Shown here: piece by piece, positions 8,736 to 17,343 of the stretch
Layout: the number at the start of each line of letters is the position of its first letter
How positions within the stretch are numbered: the stretch's first letter is position 1
Origin: Maridesulfovibrio hydrothermalis AM13 = DSM 14728
GTDB lineage: Bacteria; Desulfobacterota; Desulfovibrionia; Desulfovibrionales; Desulfovibrionaceae
DNA length: 64,000 nt
Direction: 5' to 3'
NCBI RefSeq assembly: GCF_000331025.1
Contig: NC_020055.1
Span: 1,530,370-1,594,369, forward strand
Translations under genes and position numbers: made by a program
Notes under the pieces: model-generated
Seen by the model: the letters and a program-made list of their open reading frames with translations, nothing else
What the model was told of the DNA's origin: nothing
Databases searched by the model: none

Positions 8736-9893
8736 TTAATCTTCGAAGGAATTTTCGTTTGGGTTGACCGGCAGTTTTACATAGAAATTTGTACCGTCCT
8801 CATTGGATGAGTCGAACCAGACCCTGCCGCTCAGATAGTTTTCGGTGAACATCTTTACGCTGTAAGTGCCAAGTCCTCGTCCTTTTCCTTTGGTTGAGAA
8901 GGAGCGTTTGAAGATCTGGTGTGCCACTGTTAACGGGATGCCGCCTTGGTTGGTGATGGTAAAGGTGGCTGTATCTTTTTTTTGCATGGCTTTGATTCCG
9001 ACAGTTCCACCGATAGGTGAAGCTTCCAGCGCATTTTTGATGAGATTTTCGAGGATGCGGTAAAGGATGCGTTTATCAGTTGTGATCTCAAAATTTTCAA
9101 TATTCTGGGTCAGGGTAATGTTTTTGTCTTTGGCAAGCGGGTTGCCGGAGAAGAATTTGCTGATGGATTCGAATATTTTTGGAATTGATACTGGTTCGTA
9201 ATGAACCTCAAGCTGTTTATTTTCCGCAGAGACGAATAAGCGGTGAGCGTTAATTTCATTGGTCATGAAAAAAGCCCGGTCCACAATCATATCCGCAAGT
9301 TCCTGAGTACTTTCTCTGGCAGCTTCTTCTTTGAGCAGAGTTCCGGCATTAACGATGCCGTTAACTGCGTTCAGCAGGTCATGCAGGAACAATTTTTCAA
9401 CAATTTCTTTGTTTTTGCGGTCAGAAATATCCGTAAGATGTACTATGCAGTAAGGTTCATCATCAATTACAAGCGGGGCTGCCGTCACTTTGAAGGTGTA
9501 GGATTTGATTAAGCCGTCTACATTTGAAAGCAGCATGCATTCTTCATCGCCGACCTGGCCGGTAATGGCTGTTTCGATGGCGAGCGATGCTCCGCATTGA
9601 TTACAGAGTGATGATTCTCCGCACTGGTTGTTTTGTGTATTGCAGCAATGGAGCAGTTCGCCGGGACGCTGGCCGAAAATACAATTTTCGTTGTCATAGC
9701 CTATAGTCTCGACAAGGGCTTTGTTAAAAAAAACGACTTCCCTGTTTTTATTGGTTATAAATGAAAGGTTCGGCACGGAGTCGATGAGAGCCGTGCCAAA
9801 TCTTTCTTTAAGCTGCTTATGTTGCGCCGCAACTTTCGGCGGACACTGGCAGTTTTCAGGGTACGTTTTTTCTGTAAGGCTTTTGTCGTTCAT
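8736..9893 (-). CDS. PAS-domain sensor histidine kinase, cytosolic
   Basis: A 385-residue protein with no membrane segment. A PAS domain (about residues 35-155) carries an unusual cysteine set (Cys83, 84, 91, 97, 100 in LHCCNTQNNQCGESSLCNQCGA), which could hold a metal or cluster or sense redox. The dimerisation box is LHDLLNAVNGI with His171, and the HATPase domain has ENLIKNALEASP and KGKGRGLGTYSVKMF. Two more cysteines lie near the N-terminus. No receiver gene is adjacent, so it is an orphan kinase. The second kinase at 30.7-32.4 kb shares the HDL-type H-box and the N-box NLxKNAVEASP, so they are probably related. Confidence 0.88.
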   Translation of the reverse strand: MNDKSLTEKTYPENCQCPPKVAAQHKQLKERFGTALIDSVPNLSFITNKNREVVFFNKALVETIGYDNENCIFGQRPGELLHCCNTQNNQCGESSLCNQCGASLAIETAITGQVGDEECMLLSNVDGLIKSYTFKVTAAPLVIDDEPYCIVHLTDISDRKNKEIVEKLFLHDLLNAVNGIVNAGTLLKEEAARESTQELADMIVDRAFFMTNEINAHRLFVSAENKQLEVHYEPVSIPKIFESISKFFSGNPLAKDKNITLTQNIENFEITTDKRILYRILENLIKNALEASPIGGTVGIKAMQKKDTATFTITNQGGIPLTVAHQIFKRSFSTKGKGRGLGTYSVKMFTENYLSGRVWFDSSNEDGTNFYVKLPVNPNENSFED

Positions 9894-9953
9894 ACTGAAT
9901 GATCCGTAGATGCTTATCGCCTGTTGTATGTCTAAATCAGATACCCTGCTGGT

Positions 9954-10385
9954 TTAATGTGAGTTTGAAAAACGCAGAGTGCTTCCTCCGCCCTGCATGT
10001 AGAGCATTCCGTTCTGGGTGTGAATTGTGCGGACATTTTCCAGAGCTTGCATGAATTTGAATTCTTGAGTGTCTATTGCGCTTGGGCAGGCTTTTCTGGT
10101 CATGGCAAGGGGTCCTGTTTTGAATTCCCCATTTTCATATGTGTAATGACCTCTGAAGCTGTTGCAGCCGCCGGAGCCGTAAATTTTGCTGTCGTCGTCG
10201 AAGCGCAGCCATATGTGGGCAAAATCGATTAATCCCATACCGTTGATGTCTTCTAAGAGCCATTTTGTGTTCATGGCACTGGTGTTGTACGGACCGGCTG
10301 AATGCGTTGCACAGCCGGCAGAAAACAGGATAAGGATGGCGGCGGCAGTTAACAGGAAGTGTTTATAGGCGGGTTTGTTTTTCAT
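9954..10385 (-). CDS. META-domain (HslJ-like) lipoprotein
   Basis: I start it at the ATG whose codon ends at 10385 because GGAGGATCTGAAA precedes it. The longer in-frame start adds six residues. The 143-residue product has a lipoprotein signal with LILFSAGC (Cys25), then a META domain: TKWLLEDINGMG, SGGCNSFRGHYTYENGEFKTG, LAMTRKACP and LRFSN. E. coli HslJ is the reference for heat-shock and novobiocin-linked META proteins. The biochemical function of the family is not established. It is likely anchored at the inner or outer membrane, facing the periplasm. It sits between the kinase and the RluA-associated domain gene on the same strand. Confidence 0.85.
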   Translation of the reverse strand: MKNKPAYKHFLLTAAAILILFSAGCATHSAGPYNTSAMNTKWLLEDINGMGLIDFAHIWLRFDDDSKIYGSGGCNSFRGHYTYENGEFKTGPLAMTRKACPSAIDTQEFKFMQALENVRTIHTQNGMLYMQGGGSTLRFSNSH

Positions 10386-10456
10386 TTTCAGATCCTCCGT
10401 CAATAAATGATAGCTGTAACTGGAAGGATTTGACAGAAAAATATTAAAAGCCGGCC

Positions 10457-11218
10457 TTATTTTGCATCAAGACCGCAAAGCATAAAGCCCAGAATCAGTC
10501 CGCACTTGTCAGTACAGGAAGGATAGAAGTGCTTGTGTAATTTGGTTTCGGATTTATTTTCTTTCCCGTAATAGAATTCAGCAATGCCAAGCGGGGTGAA
10601 TCCGTTCACGGCGGCAAAGTTCAGTAATTTCGGAGCGCAGCAATCTCCTGTTCCGGTGGGGATGCCTTTCTGACCGTGGATAATGTCCGGCATGGGGCTG
10701 GTTGTTCCTTTGAAATTGCGAAGCCGGTATATGGCGTGAATTTTACGCATGAGATCCTGTGACAGACGCTTGCGGTTATCAGCCAGAGATTTATATTCTT
10801 GTGATCCGGTGGGGAGTTGTTTCAGCTCACGACCGATGCTTTTTATTTTGCGTTCGGTTGCCTGCGTTATCTCATAGAATTCAGAGGCGTTGATTACCGG
10901 AGACACCCATCCGGGAACTTCCCACCTGCCGTTATATTGTCCAGAAAAAGCACGTGCAGTACATTTGCGTTTCTCAGAATCAAGGTAGACCATGACTCCG
11001 AACATCTGTCCTCTGGCTTTGCCGGAGAGGTAGTCGGTGGAGAAAGCAGGGTCTGCTTCTGTTTTTGGAAGGATGAAATCAATGCGTCCCGTCTTATCTA
11101 GTTTTTCCATGAGTTCATGGCAATAGCGTACAGCACTGCCCGCTTCAAGTGAGTGCATTGTCCCGCAGGAAGTACAGAAACCGGAACTGTATAATTTGTT
11201 GTTTTCAGACTTGTTCAT
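10457..11218 (-). CDS. stand-alone RluA-associated domain protein
   Basis: I start it at MNKSENN, since longer readings (to 11341) run through a terminator hairpin. The 253-residue protein has N-terminal FCTSCGTMHSLE, then ARGQMFGVMVYLDS, AFSGQYNGRWEVPGWVSPV, a charged helical middle, GTGDCCAPKLLNFAAVNGFTPLGIAEFYYG and a C-terminal HKHFYPSCTDKCGLILGFMLCGL. From memory, these motifs match the N-terminal extension that gammaproteobacterial long RluA-family pseudouridine synthases carry ahead of the catalytic domain. Here it is a separate gene with no catalytic HRLDxxTSG. It may work with one of the two RluA-type enzymes in this window. The function of the domain is unknown to me. Confidence 0.6.
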   Translation of the reverse strand: MNKSENNKLYSSGFCTSCGTMHSLEAGSAVRYCHELMEKLDKTGRIDFILPKTEADPAFSTDYLSGKARGQMFGVMVYLDSEKRKCTARAFSGQYNGRWEVPGWVSPVINASEFYEITQATERKIKSIGRELKQLPTGSQEYKSLADNRKRLSQDLMRKIHAIYRLRNFKGTTSPMPDIIHGQKGIPTGTGDCCAPKLLNFAAVNGFTPLGIAEFYYGKENKSETKLHKHFYPSCTDKCGLILGFMLCGLDAK

Positions 11219-11235
11219 GAAGAAATCTCTAGCAT

Positions 11236-11269
11236 TAAAAACGGGGATGCGTTTGAAACGCACCCCCGT
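11236..11269 (-). terminator. minus-strand terminator after greA
   Basis: On the minus strand ACGGGGGTGCGTTT pairs with AAACGCATCCCCGT (14 bp, one G-T pair) and is followed by TTTTAAT. It separates greA from the next minus-strand gene. Confidence 0.8.
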
Positions 11270-11330
11270 ATGTATTGCAATCTGCAGAACCTGCGTCCTG
11301 TGTTGAAAGCGACGGAAAAAGGCTGCTTCT

Positions 11331-11813
11331 TTAGGAAGCAACTCCTTTAAAAGTTACAGAGACAATGCCGTACTCAATTTTACCGCGAGGGGCGTTGACG
11401 ATAACTTCATCACCTTCTTCTTTACCCAGAAGAGCTTTGCCTACAGGGGATTCAATAGAGATGATGCCTTTTTTGAAGTCACTCTCGTCAGGACCCATGA
11501 TGGTGTAGACTTTTTCGTCCCCGGTTTCGATATCTTCAAGTTCAACGGTCGCGCCGAATGTTATTTTCGGGCCACCCAGTGTTGCTATGTCGATGACATT
11601 GAACTGAGGGATGCGGGATTCGATGTAGTTGATTTTTGCTTCAAGCATTCCCTGTCTTTCACGGGCTGCGTGGTAGCCGCCGTTTTCTTTCAGGTCGCCT
11701 TCTTCGCGCGCTTCTTTGATAGCCTGAATTATCTCAGGACGTTCTTTTTTCAGATCATTAAGCTCTTTTTTAAGCTTCTCGTAGCCTTCTTTTGAAATGG
11801 GTATATTGCTCAT
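11331..11813 (-). CDS. greA: transcription elongation factor GreA
   Basis: The 160-residue length is typical of GreA. The N-terminal coiled coil reads MSNIPISKEGYEKLKKELNDLK and carries the catalytic acidic tip REEGDLKENGGYHAAR. The C-terminal domain has ITFGATVELEDIETGDEK and ESPVGKALLGKEEGDEV. Established role: GreA binds the RNA polymerase secondary channel and triggers cleavage of backtracked transcripts. It is transcribed away from the HD-GYP gene, and a terminator follows. Confidence 0.97.
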   Translation of the reverse strand: MSNIPISKEGYEKLKKELNDLKKERPEIIQAIKEAREEGDLKENGGYHAARERQGMLEAKINYIESRIPQFNVIDIATLGGPKITFGATVELEDIETGDEKVYTIMGPDESDFKKGIISIESPVGKALLGKEEGDEVIVNAPRGKIEYGIVSVTFKGVAS

Positions 11814-12208
11814 TTCTAAACCTCAAATTTTTCCGTCGTTGTCAATAAAAATGCAGCCACTGACAGGGACTGACGCCCGGCAGTGAAGCTGCGGTGGTAC
11901 AGGGCAGCCAGCGGCTGCTTGTTATTCTTGGGTAGAACATCCTTGACGCTTGGTCAAGTTGCTTTTGCTTTCTTTCAGAGTCTGCCTTATGAATGCTTTT
12001 TCAAAATCAACGCTTTCTGTAATTTTTAAAATAGGAACGTGGTTAAGATTGTCAAGGTCTTCAGTGTTACGAAATTTATAATTGAGTATGTCAGGCTTTG
12101 TGCTTATTTGCGATACTCTGGTATAAATATAATATATTAAAGGTTGCCAGAGCTAAAAATGAATGTTTTCAATCTTGTGGCTAAGCACAAAATTGAAGGT
12201 AAAAAGAA
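11814..12208. other. 395-base gap between divergent greA and HD-GYP genes
   Basis: No complete gene. It should hold the greA promoter on the minus strand and the HD-GYP promoter on the plus strand. A short palindrome GCAGCC-AGC-GGCTGC lies at 11904-11918. A coding-looking remnant (separate entry) occupies 11922 to about 12140 on the minus strand. Confidence 0.6.
11922..12152 (-). pseudogene. possible remnant of a sigma-54 activator C-terminus (Fis-type helix-turn-helix)
   Basis: The minus strand is open for 77 codons between TAG at 12153-12155 and TAA at 11922-11924, without a credible start codon. The inner part reads PILKITESVDFEKAFIRQ followed by TLKESKSNLTK. This resembles the start of the Fis-type DNA-binding domain of NtrC-family regulators (pattern FEKxxIxxALxxxxGNxTKAA). 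It then goes off-pattern (RQGCSTQE) and stops, losing the recognition helix. I read it as a decayed gene end. The similarity is short, so chance cannot be excluded. Confidence 0.35.
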
Positions 12209-13399
12209 ATGGCTGATAATTTAAAGACTATTAAAAAGAAAGATGTGAAGCCGGGCATGTTTATTCAGAGCTACGGTAAGGGAACTTTTAGAGATCCTTT
12301 TGTTGAGGTCGGGCAATTCGTTAGATCGTTTAAAGATATTGTCAAATATCTTCCGGATGATATTGAAAACGTTGAGATTCTTACTGATAAGATCCTCCCG
12401 CCGCCAACCGGCAGACGTAAAGGAGCATCGCGCACGGCTAAGGTTGCTGCAAGGGAGATGGCTGAAGCCCTTCCCGCGGCTCGCAGAGTTCATGATGAGG
12501 CTTTAAATTATGCCCGCAAATTTATTGATGGTGTCAGAATCGGTAAAACGATTGAGGTCGAGGATGCCGTGCCCATTATCGGGCAGGTTATCGACAGTAT
12601 CTCCACCAATGAGCCAGCCGCACTTACCCTCGCTTTTCTTAAAAGGTATGATGAGTATACGTATACCCATAGCATCAATGTCAATCTCTACGCGCTTCTT
12701 TTAGGTAAGGCTCTCGGACTTGATCGGGAGCAGCTCAAGTTGCTCGGCCTTGCAGCCATGTTTCATGATGTAGGCAAAGGACGCATTCCCAATAAAGTCT
12801 TGAACAAGCCCGGCAAGCTCACAGATGACGAGTTTAAAGTCATGAAAAGTCATTCTTTGCAAGGTCTTAAGGTCTTGAGTGATGTGGAGGGGCTTGATGA
12901 ATCTGTGCTGCGCGGAGTTGTGGAGCATCACGAACGTTATGACGGGAAAGGATATCCCCGTCAGCTGATCGGGGTTGAGATTCATCCTTTTGCACGCATC
13001 ATTGCTATCGCCGATGTCTACGATGCATTGACCAGTGTGAGAGTTTATAAAGAGGCTATGACACCTTCCAAGACGCTCAGCTTGATGTATAAATGGAAGG
13101 ATACCGATTTTGACTCAGATTACTTTAATTGTTTCATCAAGGTTATGGGAATCTATCCTCCCGGAACAATGGTTCAACTCACAGATGAGCGGTTCGCTCT
13201 GGTGCTTGAAACAAATGAAGATACGCCTGCAAAGCCCAAGGTAAAGATTTTATTCAGCCGTAAAATGCAGCCTGTTCCATCTGAGTGCATTGACCTGTCT
13301 ACCTGCAATAATAATGGCCAGAGTTTAAAAGTGCTCCGCCAGCCTGATCCGGCTGAGTTGGGTGTGGATATGAAACAGCTCAGCCGTTTTCTCGTCTAG
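12209..13399 (+). CDS. HD-GYP domain c-di-GMP phosphodiesterase with N-terminal DUF3391
   Basis: A 396-residue cytosolic protein. Residues 5-60 (IKKKDVKPGMFIQSYGKGTF) match the DUF3391 domain usual in front of HD-GYP. The HD-GYP core holds His154 (TYTHSINVNLYAL), His186-Asp187 (MFHDVGKGRIP), His214, and HHERYDGKGYP with His240, His241 and the GYP loop at 248-250, then IADVYDALTS. All metal ligands are present, so hydrolysis of c-di-GMP to pGpG or GMP is expected. It opposes the cyclase at 2.1 kb. Its stop overlaps the stop of the convergent small gene in a shared CTAG. Confidence 0.95.
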   Translation: MADNLKTIKKKDVKPGMFIQSYGKGTFRDPFVEVGQFVRSFKDIVKYLPDDIENVEILTDKILPPPTGRRKGASRTAKVAAREMAEALPAARRVHDEALNYARKFIDGVRIGKTIEVEDAVPIIGQVIDSISTNEPAALTLAFLKRYDEYTYTHSINVNLYALLLGKALGLDREQLKLLGLAAMFHDVGKGRIPNKVLNKPGKLTDDEFKVMKSHSLQGLKVLSDVEGLDESVLRGVVEHHERYDGKGYPRQLIGVEIHPFARIIAIADVYDALTSVRVYKEAMTPSKTLSLMYKWKDTDFDSDYFNCFIKVMGIYPPGTMVQLTDERFALVLETNEDTPAKPKVKILFSRKMQPVPSECIDLSTCNNNGQSLKVLRQPDPAELGVDMKQLSRFLV

Positions 13400-13695
13400 A
13401 TTACAAATTCCATTTCGGAGAATATTTTATCTTTATCATATAAAGAAGGGTGCTTTTGTGAAATTTCCTCCATTGTCGTAAAGAATGCGTCCCAGCCCAG
13501 AACCTGTGCTTCCTTTTTTTTATTTACAAATATTTTAAATGTAGTTCCTCTGGGGCATTTGGTCATATTCAACTCCAAAACCCCCGCCGGAGTGTTTTCA
13601 AGCCAGACTGTGGACCATGAGCTGCGGTCGCCTTCGGTCTTTTTATATTTTTCGAAATAGGCTTCAAATATTCTTTTTATTTCATTGTGTTCCAT
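13396..13695 (-). CDS. small protein of unknown function (99 aa)
   Basis: AAAAGGAGGAGAC before the ATG supports a real gene. The product starts MEHNEIKRIFEAYFEKYKKTEGD, is soluble and mixed alpha/beta, with no signal peptide and no cysteine pair beyond Cys47 (MTKCPRGT). I do not recognise a family. It converges on the HD-GYP gene, and the two stop codons use opposite strands of the same CTAG at 13396-13399, so no terminator separates the transcripts and antisense overlap is likely. Confidence 0.7.
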   Translation of the reverse strand: MEHNEIKRIFEAYFEKYKKTEGDRSSWSTVWLENTPAGVLELNMTKCPRGTTFKIFVNKKKEAQVLGWDAFFTTMEEISQKHPSLYDKDKIFSEMEFVI

Positions 13696-14577
13696 GTCTC
13701 CTCCTTTTGAATAAAATTCTGATATCAGCTTACTCTGTTTATGGTTGGCAGGGCAAGTTGTCTTCTGTTTGAATTAACTTTTTCATATTTTACAGTTTAA
13801 TACATGTTTGCCAACACAATGTTTCAAAATTGTAAAAAGCGCATGTTTTCAGCTGCGGGGAAGTGTCCCGCCCTGTTAATAAGCTTCCTGCTGAGGCTGT
13901 TAATATTGAAAATAAGGTGAGCTTTGGGCCTCTTGATGTTATTTTGATGAGTGCAGTAAGTACATATTTGTACCTTTTTGATAATTATGGGCAGTTACTG
14001 TATTCTGTATATATTGGGGTGTTTATTCCCGTTTGATTAATGGCATAATTTAGTGTTTCAAAAATGCTACAGTTTATTTATGTATTTAAATCAGTGTGTT
14101 ATATTTAGTCTGGTAGGTCGATGTGCAATTAAAAGTGAGTGCTTATTGTCTTTTGAGATAGTGCTGGAGGAGGTGTGAAGGGGACCGTTAGGGATTGATG
14201 GACTACAGTTTTGTATTTTTGTTTGCCAAAATTGTTTTTTTCTGACATTGTTCACTTCCTGAATCGCTCTGATTATTAAAAAATGATCACTTTTATATTT
14301 AAATTAGATTTATCTTCCGAAAGTTGAGTAGTTGAAGGGCTGGTTTTGAGAGGTGGAAAAGCTCAAAATGTCAAAAAGATCTCCCCTCCCTTTTCAGATC
14401 ATGCTTTCGAAATATCCAGATTAGAGCCGGGTTGGCTGAGTACAAAATTTCTAAAGACACATAGCAGCCTGTCGCAAAGATTAATTCGAACAACAGATTC
14501 GTGCTGAGAAAAAATCTCACTATCTTTAGGCTGCAGCAAAAGTGTGGAACCTTATAATCATGGAGTGAGCTGACAAT
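13696..14577. other. 882-base non-coding region before the glutamate synthase operon
   Basis: AT-rich with no credible protein gene on either strand. The left end holds the promoter of the 99-residue gene (minus strand). The rest is a long 5' leader or regulatory region for the glutamate synthase operon. A short GC-rich hairpin GCGGG-CCCGC lies near 13855-13875. A 15-codon frame (MDYSFVFLFAKIVFF) begins near 14200 after TTAGGG and could be a leader peptide, but this is weak. I saw no clear sigma-54 -24/-12 pair. Confidence 0.6.
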
Positions 14578-15714
14578 ATGTGCCGTTTATTTGCGCTTAC
14601 AAGTCGCGATCCTATTTCACCCATGCGTGCCATCGATGCTCTTAATGTAATGAAAGAAGGGCATGACGGTTCCGGTGTGGGCCTCTGTCTCAGAGGGCTT
14701 GGCGGTCGTTTTGAGGAAGAGTTGGATGGTTGTCCCATTTTGTCCGGTATTTTTACCGAGTCCGGTCTGCGCAGACTGGAGCAGTATACAATGGACCATG
14801 GGTTTAAATCCCAGTACAGCATTCTTTATACTCCGGAAACAGAGCCTCCGGCCGGTACGCCTGTCCGCGGAACTTATGCAGCAATTGCCTATAAAGTTCC
14901 TAAAGGCTGGAACAGTCTGAGCAAAAAAAAGCAGGGCGCAAAGCTTGTACAGATGCGTCTGGACCTTAAGAAAATGGGCGAAGAAGACGGCGATATCATG
15001 GTCTTCTCTTTTTGGCCCGATACTATCATGATTAAAGAAGTCGGCGATCCACTTGAGATCGGCGAATTTCTACAGCTTGATGCCAATAAAAATATCTATG
15101 CCCGCAGAATTCTTGCACAGGGTAGACAGAATACCAACTACGCTATCAATCTCTATGCTTGCCATCCCTTCTTTATTGAGGGTGTAGCTTCCATGACCAA
15201 CGGCGAAAATACTGCTTTCATTCCCATTAAAGAATATTTGCAGTCCAGAAATATAACCGGGTACACCGGATATCAGTCTGACTCCGAGGTGTTCACCCAT
15301 ATCGCCCATTACACTACTAAGCGTCTGGGGCTTGATATCAGAGCGTATAAGCACGTTCTCACCCCGCTCAGTGATCTTGAACTTGCTGATCATCCTGACC
15401 GTGAGTTTCTGGCTACCATCAAAAGATCCTGCCGCAAGCTGATTATTGACGGTCCCAACTGTGTCATCGGCACGCTTGATGACGGTTCCATGTTTATGGT
15501 TCAGGACCGTAAAAAACTTCGCCCCGGTATTGTGGGCGGTAAAGACGGAATCTACGGGTTTTCCTCAGAAGTATGCGGGCTTGATGCCGCTATTCCTGAT
15601 CGTGACAGATCTAAAGATTTCCAGCCCATGCACCTCGATACAGTAATTGTCGGACCCGACTGCAAGGAGATAAGCACATGCTCACAGAAAGACCAATTAC
15701 CCCGTCAACTTTAG
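14578..15714 (+). CDS. glutamate synthase glutaminase subunit (class II amidotransferase), archaeal-type split GltB
   Basis: The 378-residue product begins Met-Cys2, the N-terminal nucleophile of class II glutamine amidotransferases (MCRLFALTSRDP), followed by KEGHDGSGVGLCLRG. Other amidotransferase features are the central GRQNTNYAINLYACHP and the ENTAFIPIKEYLQSR region. Established role: it releases ammonia from glutamine for 2-oxoglutarate amination by the FMN subunit. In bacterial GltB this domain is fused. Here it is separate, as in archaea and some deep-branching bacteria. GGAGTGAGCTGACAAT precedes the ATG. It overlaps the next gene by 37 bases, which implies translational coupling. Confidence 0.9.
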   Translation: MCRLFALTSRDPISPMRAIDALNVMKEGHDGSGVGLCLRGLGGRFEEELDGCPILSGIFTESGLRRLEQYTMDHGFKSQYSILYTPETEPPAGTPVRGTYAAIAYKVPKGWNSLSKKKQGAKLVQMRLDLKKMGEEDGDIMVFSFWPDTIMIKEVGDPLEIGEFLQLDANKNIYARRILAQGRQNTNYAINLYACHPFFIEGVASMTNGENTAFIPIKEYLQSRNITGYTGYQSDSEVFTHIAHYTTKRLGLDIRAYKHVLTPLSDLELADHPDREFLATIKRSCRKLIIDGPNCVIGTLDDGSMFMVQDRKKLRPGIVGGKDGIYGFSSEVCGLDAAIPDRDRSKDFQPMHLDTVIVGPDCKEISTCSQKDQLPRQL

Positions 15715-17312
15715 GCGTCAAGGATCTTCCCTGGCAAATCGAGTGGGACAAAGATCTCTGTACTCAGTGCGGACGTTGCACTTCGGTTTGTCCGGTTAAT
15801 TCCATTGAACTCGGCGTTTTCCGTAAACGTGAAATTAAGACCCCCGCAGGGTTGCGTACCAAAGCGGAGAACAGCTATTCTATTTTTTACGGCATTCGTC
15901 AGAAGACAGATCCTGCATATGCCTGCATCGGATGCTCTATGTGCAACACTGTCTGTCCTAACAACGCCATCGGCCCCAGGCGCGACGACACTTCTAATAC
16001 TTTGAAGTTTCACAATGATCGCGGCGGGCAGCCACGAACCCGTGGCGGACGCAAAAATTCCGGCGAATCTCTGCTTGATCAGATTAAGTTCATGCGTATC
16101 TCCATGCTTACCGACCCCGCACTGGATGCCGGTCGTCATGAATTCCGGCTGAATACACTGCTTGGCCGTGTGCAGTCGCCTGAGGACAGCCTCAAGACAT
16201 ATGCAGAGCAGGGCTGGAAACCTCCGGTAAGAGAAATTTATCCTCTGATTATCGGCGGAATGTCCTTTGGCGCGCTTTCCCCCAATATGTGGGAAGGTCT
16301 CCAGATGGGTGTTGCTTATTTGAATGAAGAACTGAACATGCCTGTGCGTATCAGCACCGGTGAGGGCGGTTGTCCTCCCAGACTTCTTCGTTCCAGATTT
16401 CTTAAATATGTTATTCTCCAGATTGCGTCCGGTTATTTCGGCTGGGATGAAATCATTCATGCCATTCCTGAAATGAAAGTGGACCCTTGCGCTGTTGAGA
16501 TTAAGTACGGACAGGGCGCAAAGCCCGGTGATGGCGGACTGCTCATGTGGTACAAGGTTAACAAATTAATCGCTGCTATTCGCGGTGTTCCTGAGCGAGT
16601 CAGCCTGCCCAGCCCTCCGACACATCAGACCCAGTACTCCATTGAGGAGTCTGTGGCTAAGATGATTCAGTCCATGAGTATGGCCTGGGGATTCAGAGTT
16701 CCGGTTTATCCTAAGATATCTGCATCATCCACATCTCTTGCGGTTCTGAATAACCTGACCCGTAATCCTTATGCTGCCGGTCTTGCAATCGACGGTGAAG
16801 ACGGAGGAACAGGCGCGGCGTACAATGTATCAATGAACCACATGGGGCATCCCATCGCCAGCAACCTGCGTGATTGCTACAACGCACTGGTTGTGACCGG
16901 AAAGCAGAACGAACTTCCCCTTATCGCCGGCGGCGGTATCGGTAAATCCGGTAATCTCGCTGCAAATGCAGCGGCTCTGATCATGCTCGGCGCAAGTGCC
17001 GTGCAGGTCGGTAAATACGTTATGCAGGCCGGCGCCGGCTGTCTCGGTTCTGAGAAAGACCGCTGCAACGTCTGCAACATCGGCGTCTGTCCTAAGGGCA
17101 TTACTTCACAGGATCCCAGACTTTACCGTCGTATTGATCCTGAAAAGGTCGCAGAAAGAGTTGTTGACTTCTATCTGAGCTTTGACACCGAAATTAAAAA
17201 GATTATTGCACCTCTCGGACGCTCCTCCTCACTGCCTATCGGCATGTCGGATGCGCTTGGAATCAGTGATCGCGATGCTGCTGAAAGACTCGGCATCAAA
17301 TACGTGGTGTAA
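15678..17312 (+). CDS. glutamate synthase FMN subunit with two ferredoxin clusters
   Basis: A 544-residue protein. Two [4Fe-4S] motifs lie at the N-terminus: CTQCGRCTSVCP (Cys28-38) and CIGCSMCNTVCP (Cys83-93). The FMN-binding barrel (about 150-500) contains STGEGGCPPRLLRS, EIKYGQGAKPGDGGLL, PSPPTHQTQYSIEE, IDGEDGGTGAAYN and AGGGIGKSGNLAANAAALIMLGA. A CNVCNIGVCPKGI motif near residue 460 fits the [3Fe-4S] centre. It forms glutamate from 2-oxoglutarate and ammonia. AAGGAG at 15663-15668 supports this ATG inside the end of the upstream gene. Confidence 0.95.
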   Translation: MLTERPITPSTLGVKDLPWQIEWDKDLCTQCGRCTSVCPVNSIELGVFRKREIKTPAGLRTKAENSYSIFYGIRQKTDPAYACIGCSMCNTVCPNNAIGPRRDDTSNTLKFHNDRGGQPRTRGGRKNSGESLLDQIKFMRISMLTDPALDAGRHEFRLNTLLGRVQSPEDSLKTYAEQGWKPPVREIYPLIIGGMSFGALSPNMWEGLQMGVAYLNEELNMPVRISTGEGGCPPRLLRSRFLKYVILQIASGYFGWDEIIHAIPEMKVDPCAVEIKYGQGAKPGDGGLLMWYKVNKLIAAIRGVPERVSLPSPPTHQTQYSIEESVAKMIQSMSMAWGFRVPVYPKISASSTSLAVLNNLTRNPYAAGLAIDGEDGGTGAAYNVSMNHMGHPIASNLRDCYNALVVTGKQNELPLIAGGGIGKSGNLAANAAALIMLGASAVQVGKYVMQAGAGCLGSEKDRCNVCNIGVCPKGITSQDPRLYRRIDPEKVAERVVDFYLSFDTEIKKIIAPLGRSSSLPIGMSDALGISDRDAAERLGIKYVV

Positions 17313-17343
17313 CTCTTAGCTCACGACAGGGAGATTAAAAAAA

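Noticed and set aside
11219-11341. Longer N-terminus for the RluA-associated gene, to a TTG overlapping greA
   Set aside because: It would translate the greA terminator hairpin; the added residues look random.
14190-14260. Leader peptide MDYSFVFLFAKIVFF before the glutamate synthase operon
   Set aside because: Only 15 codons with a weak ribosome site, no run of a regulatory amino acid, and about 350 bases from the operon start; kept only as a note in the leader entry.
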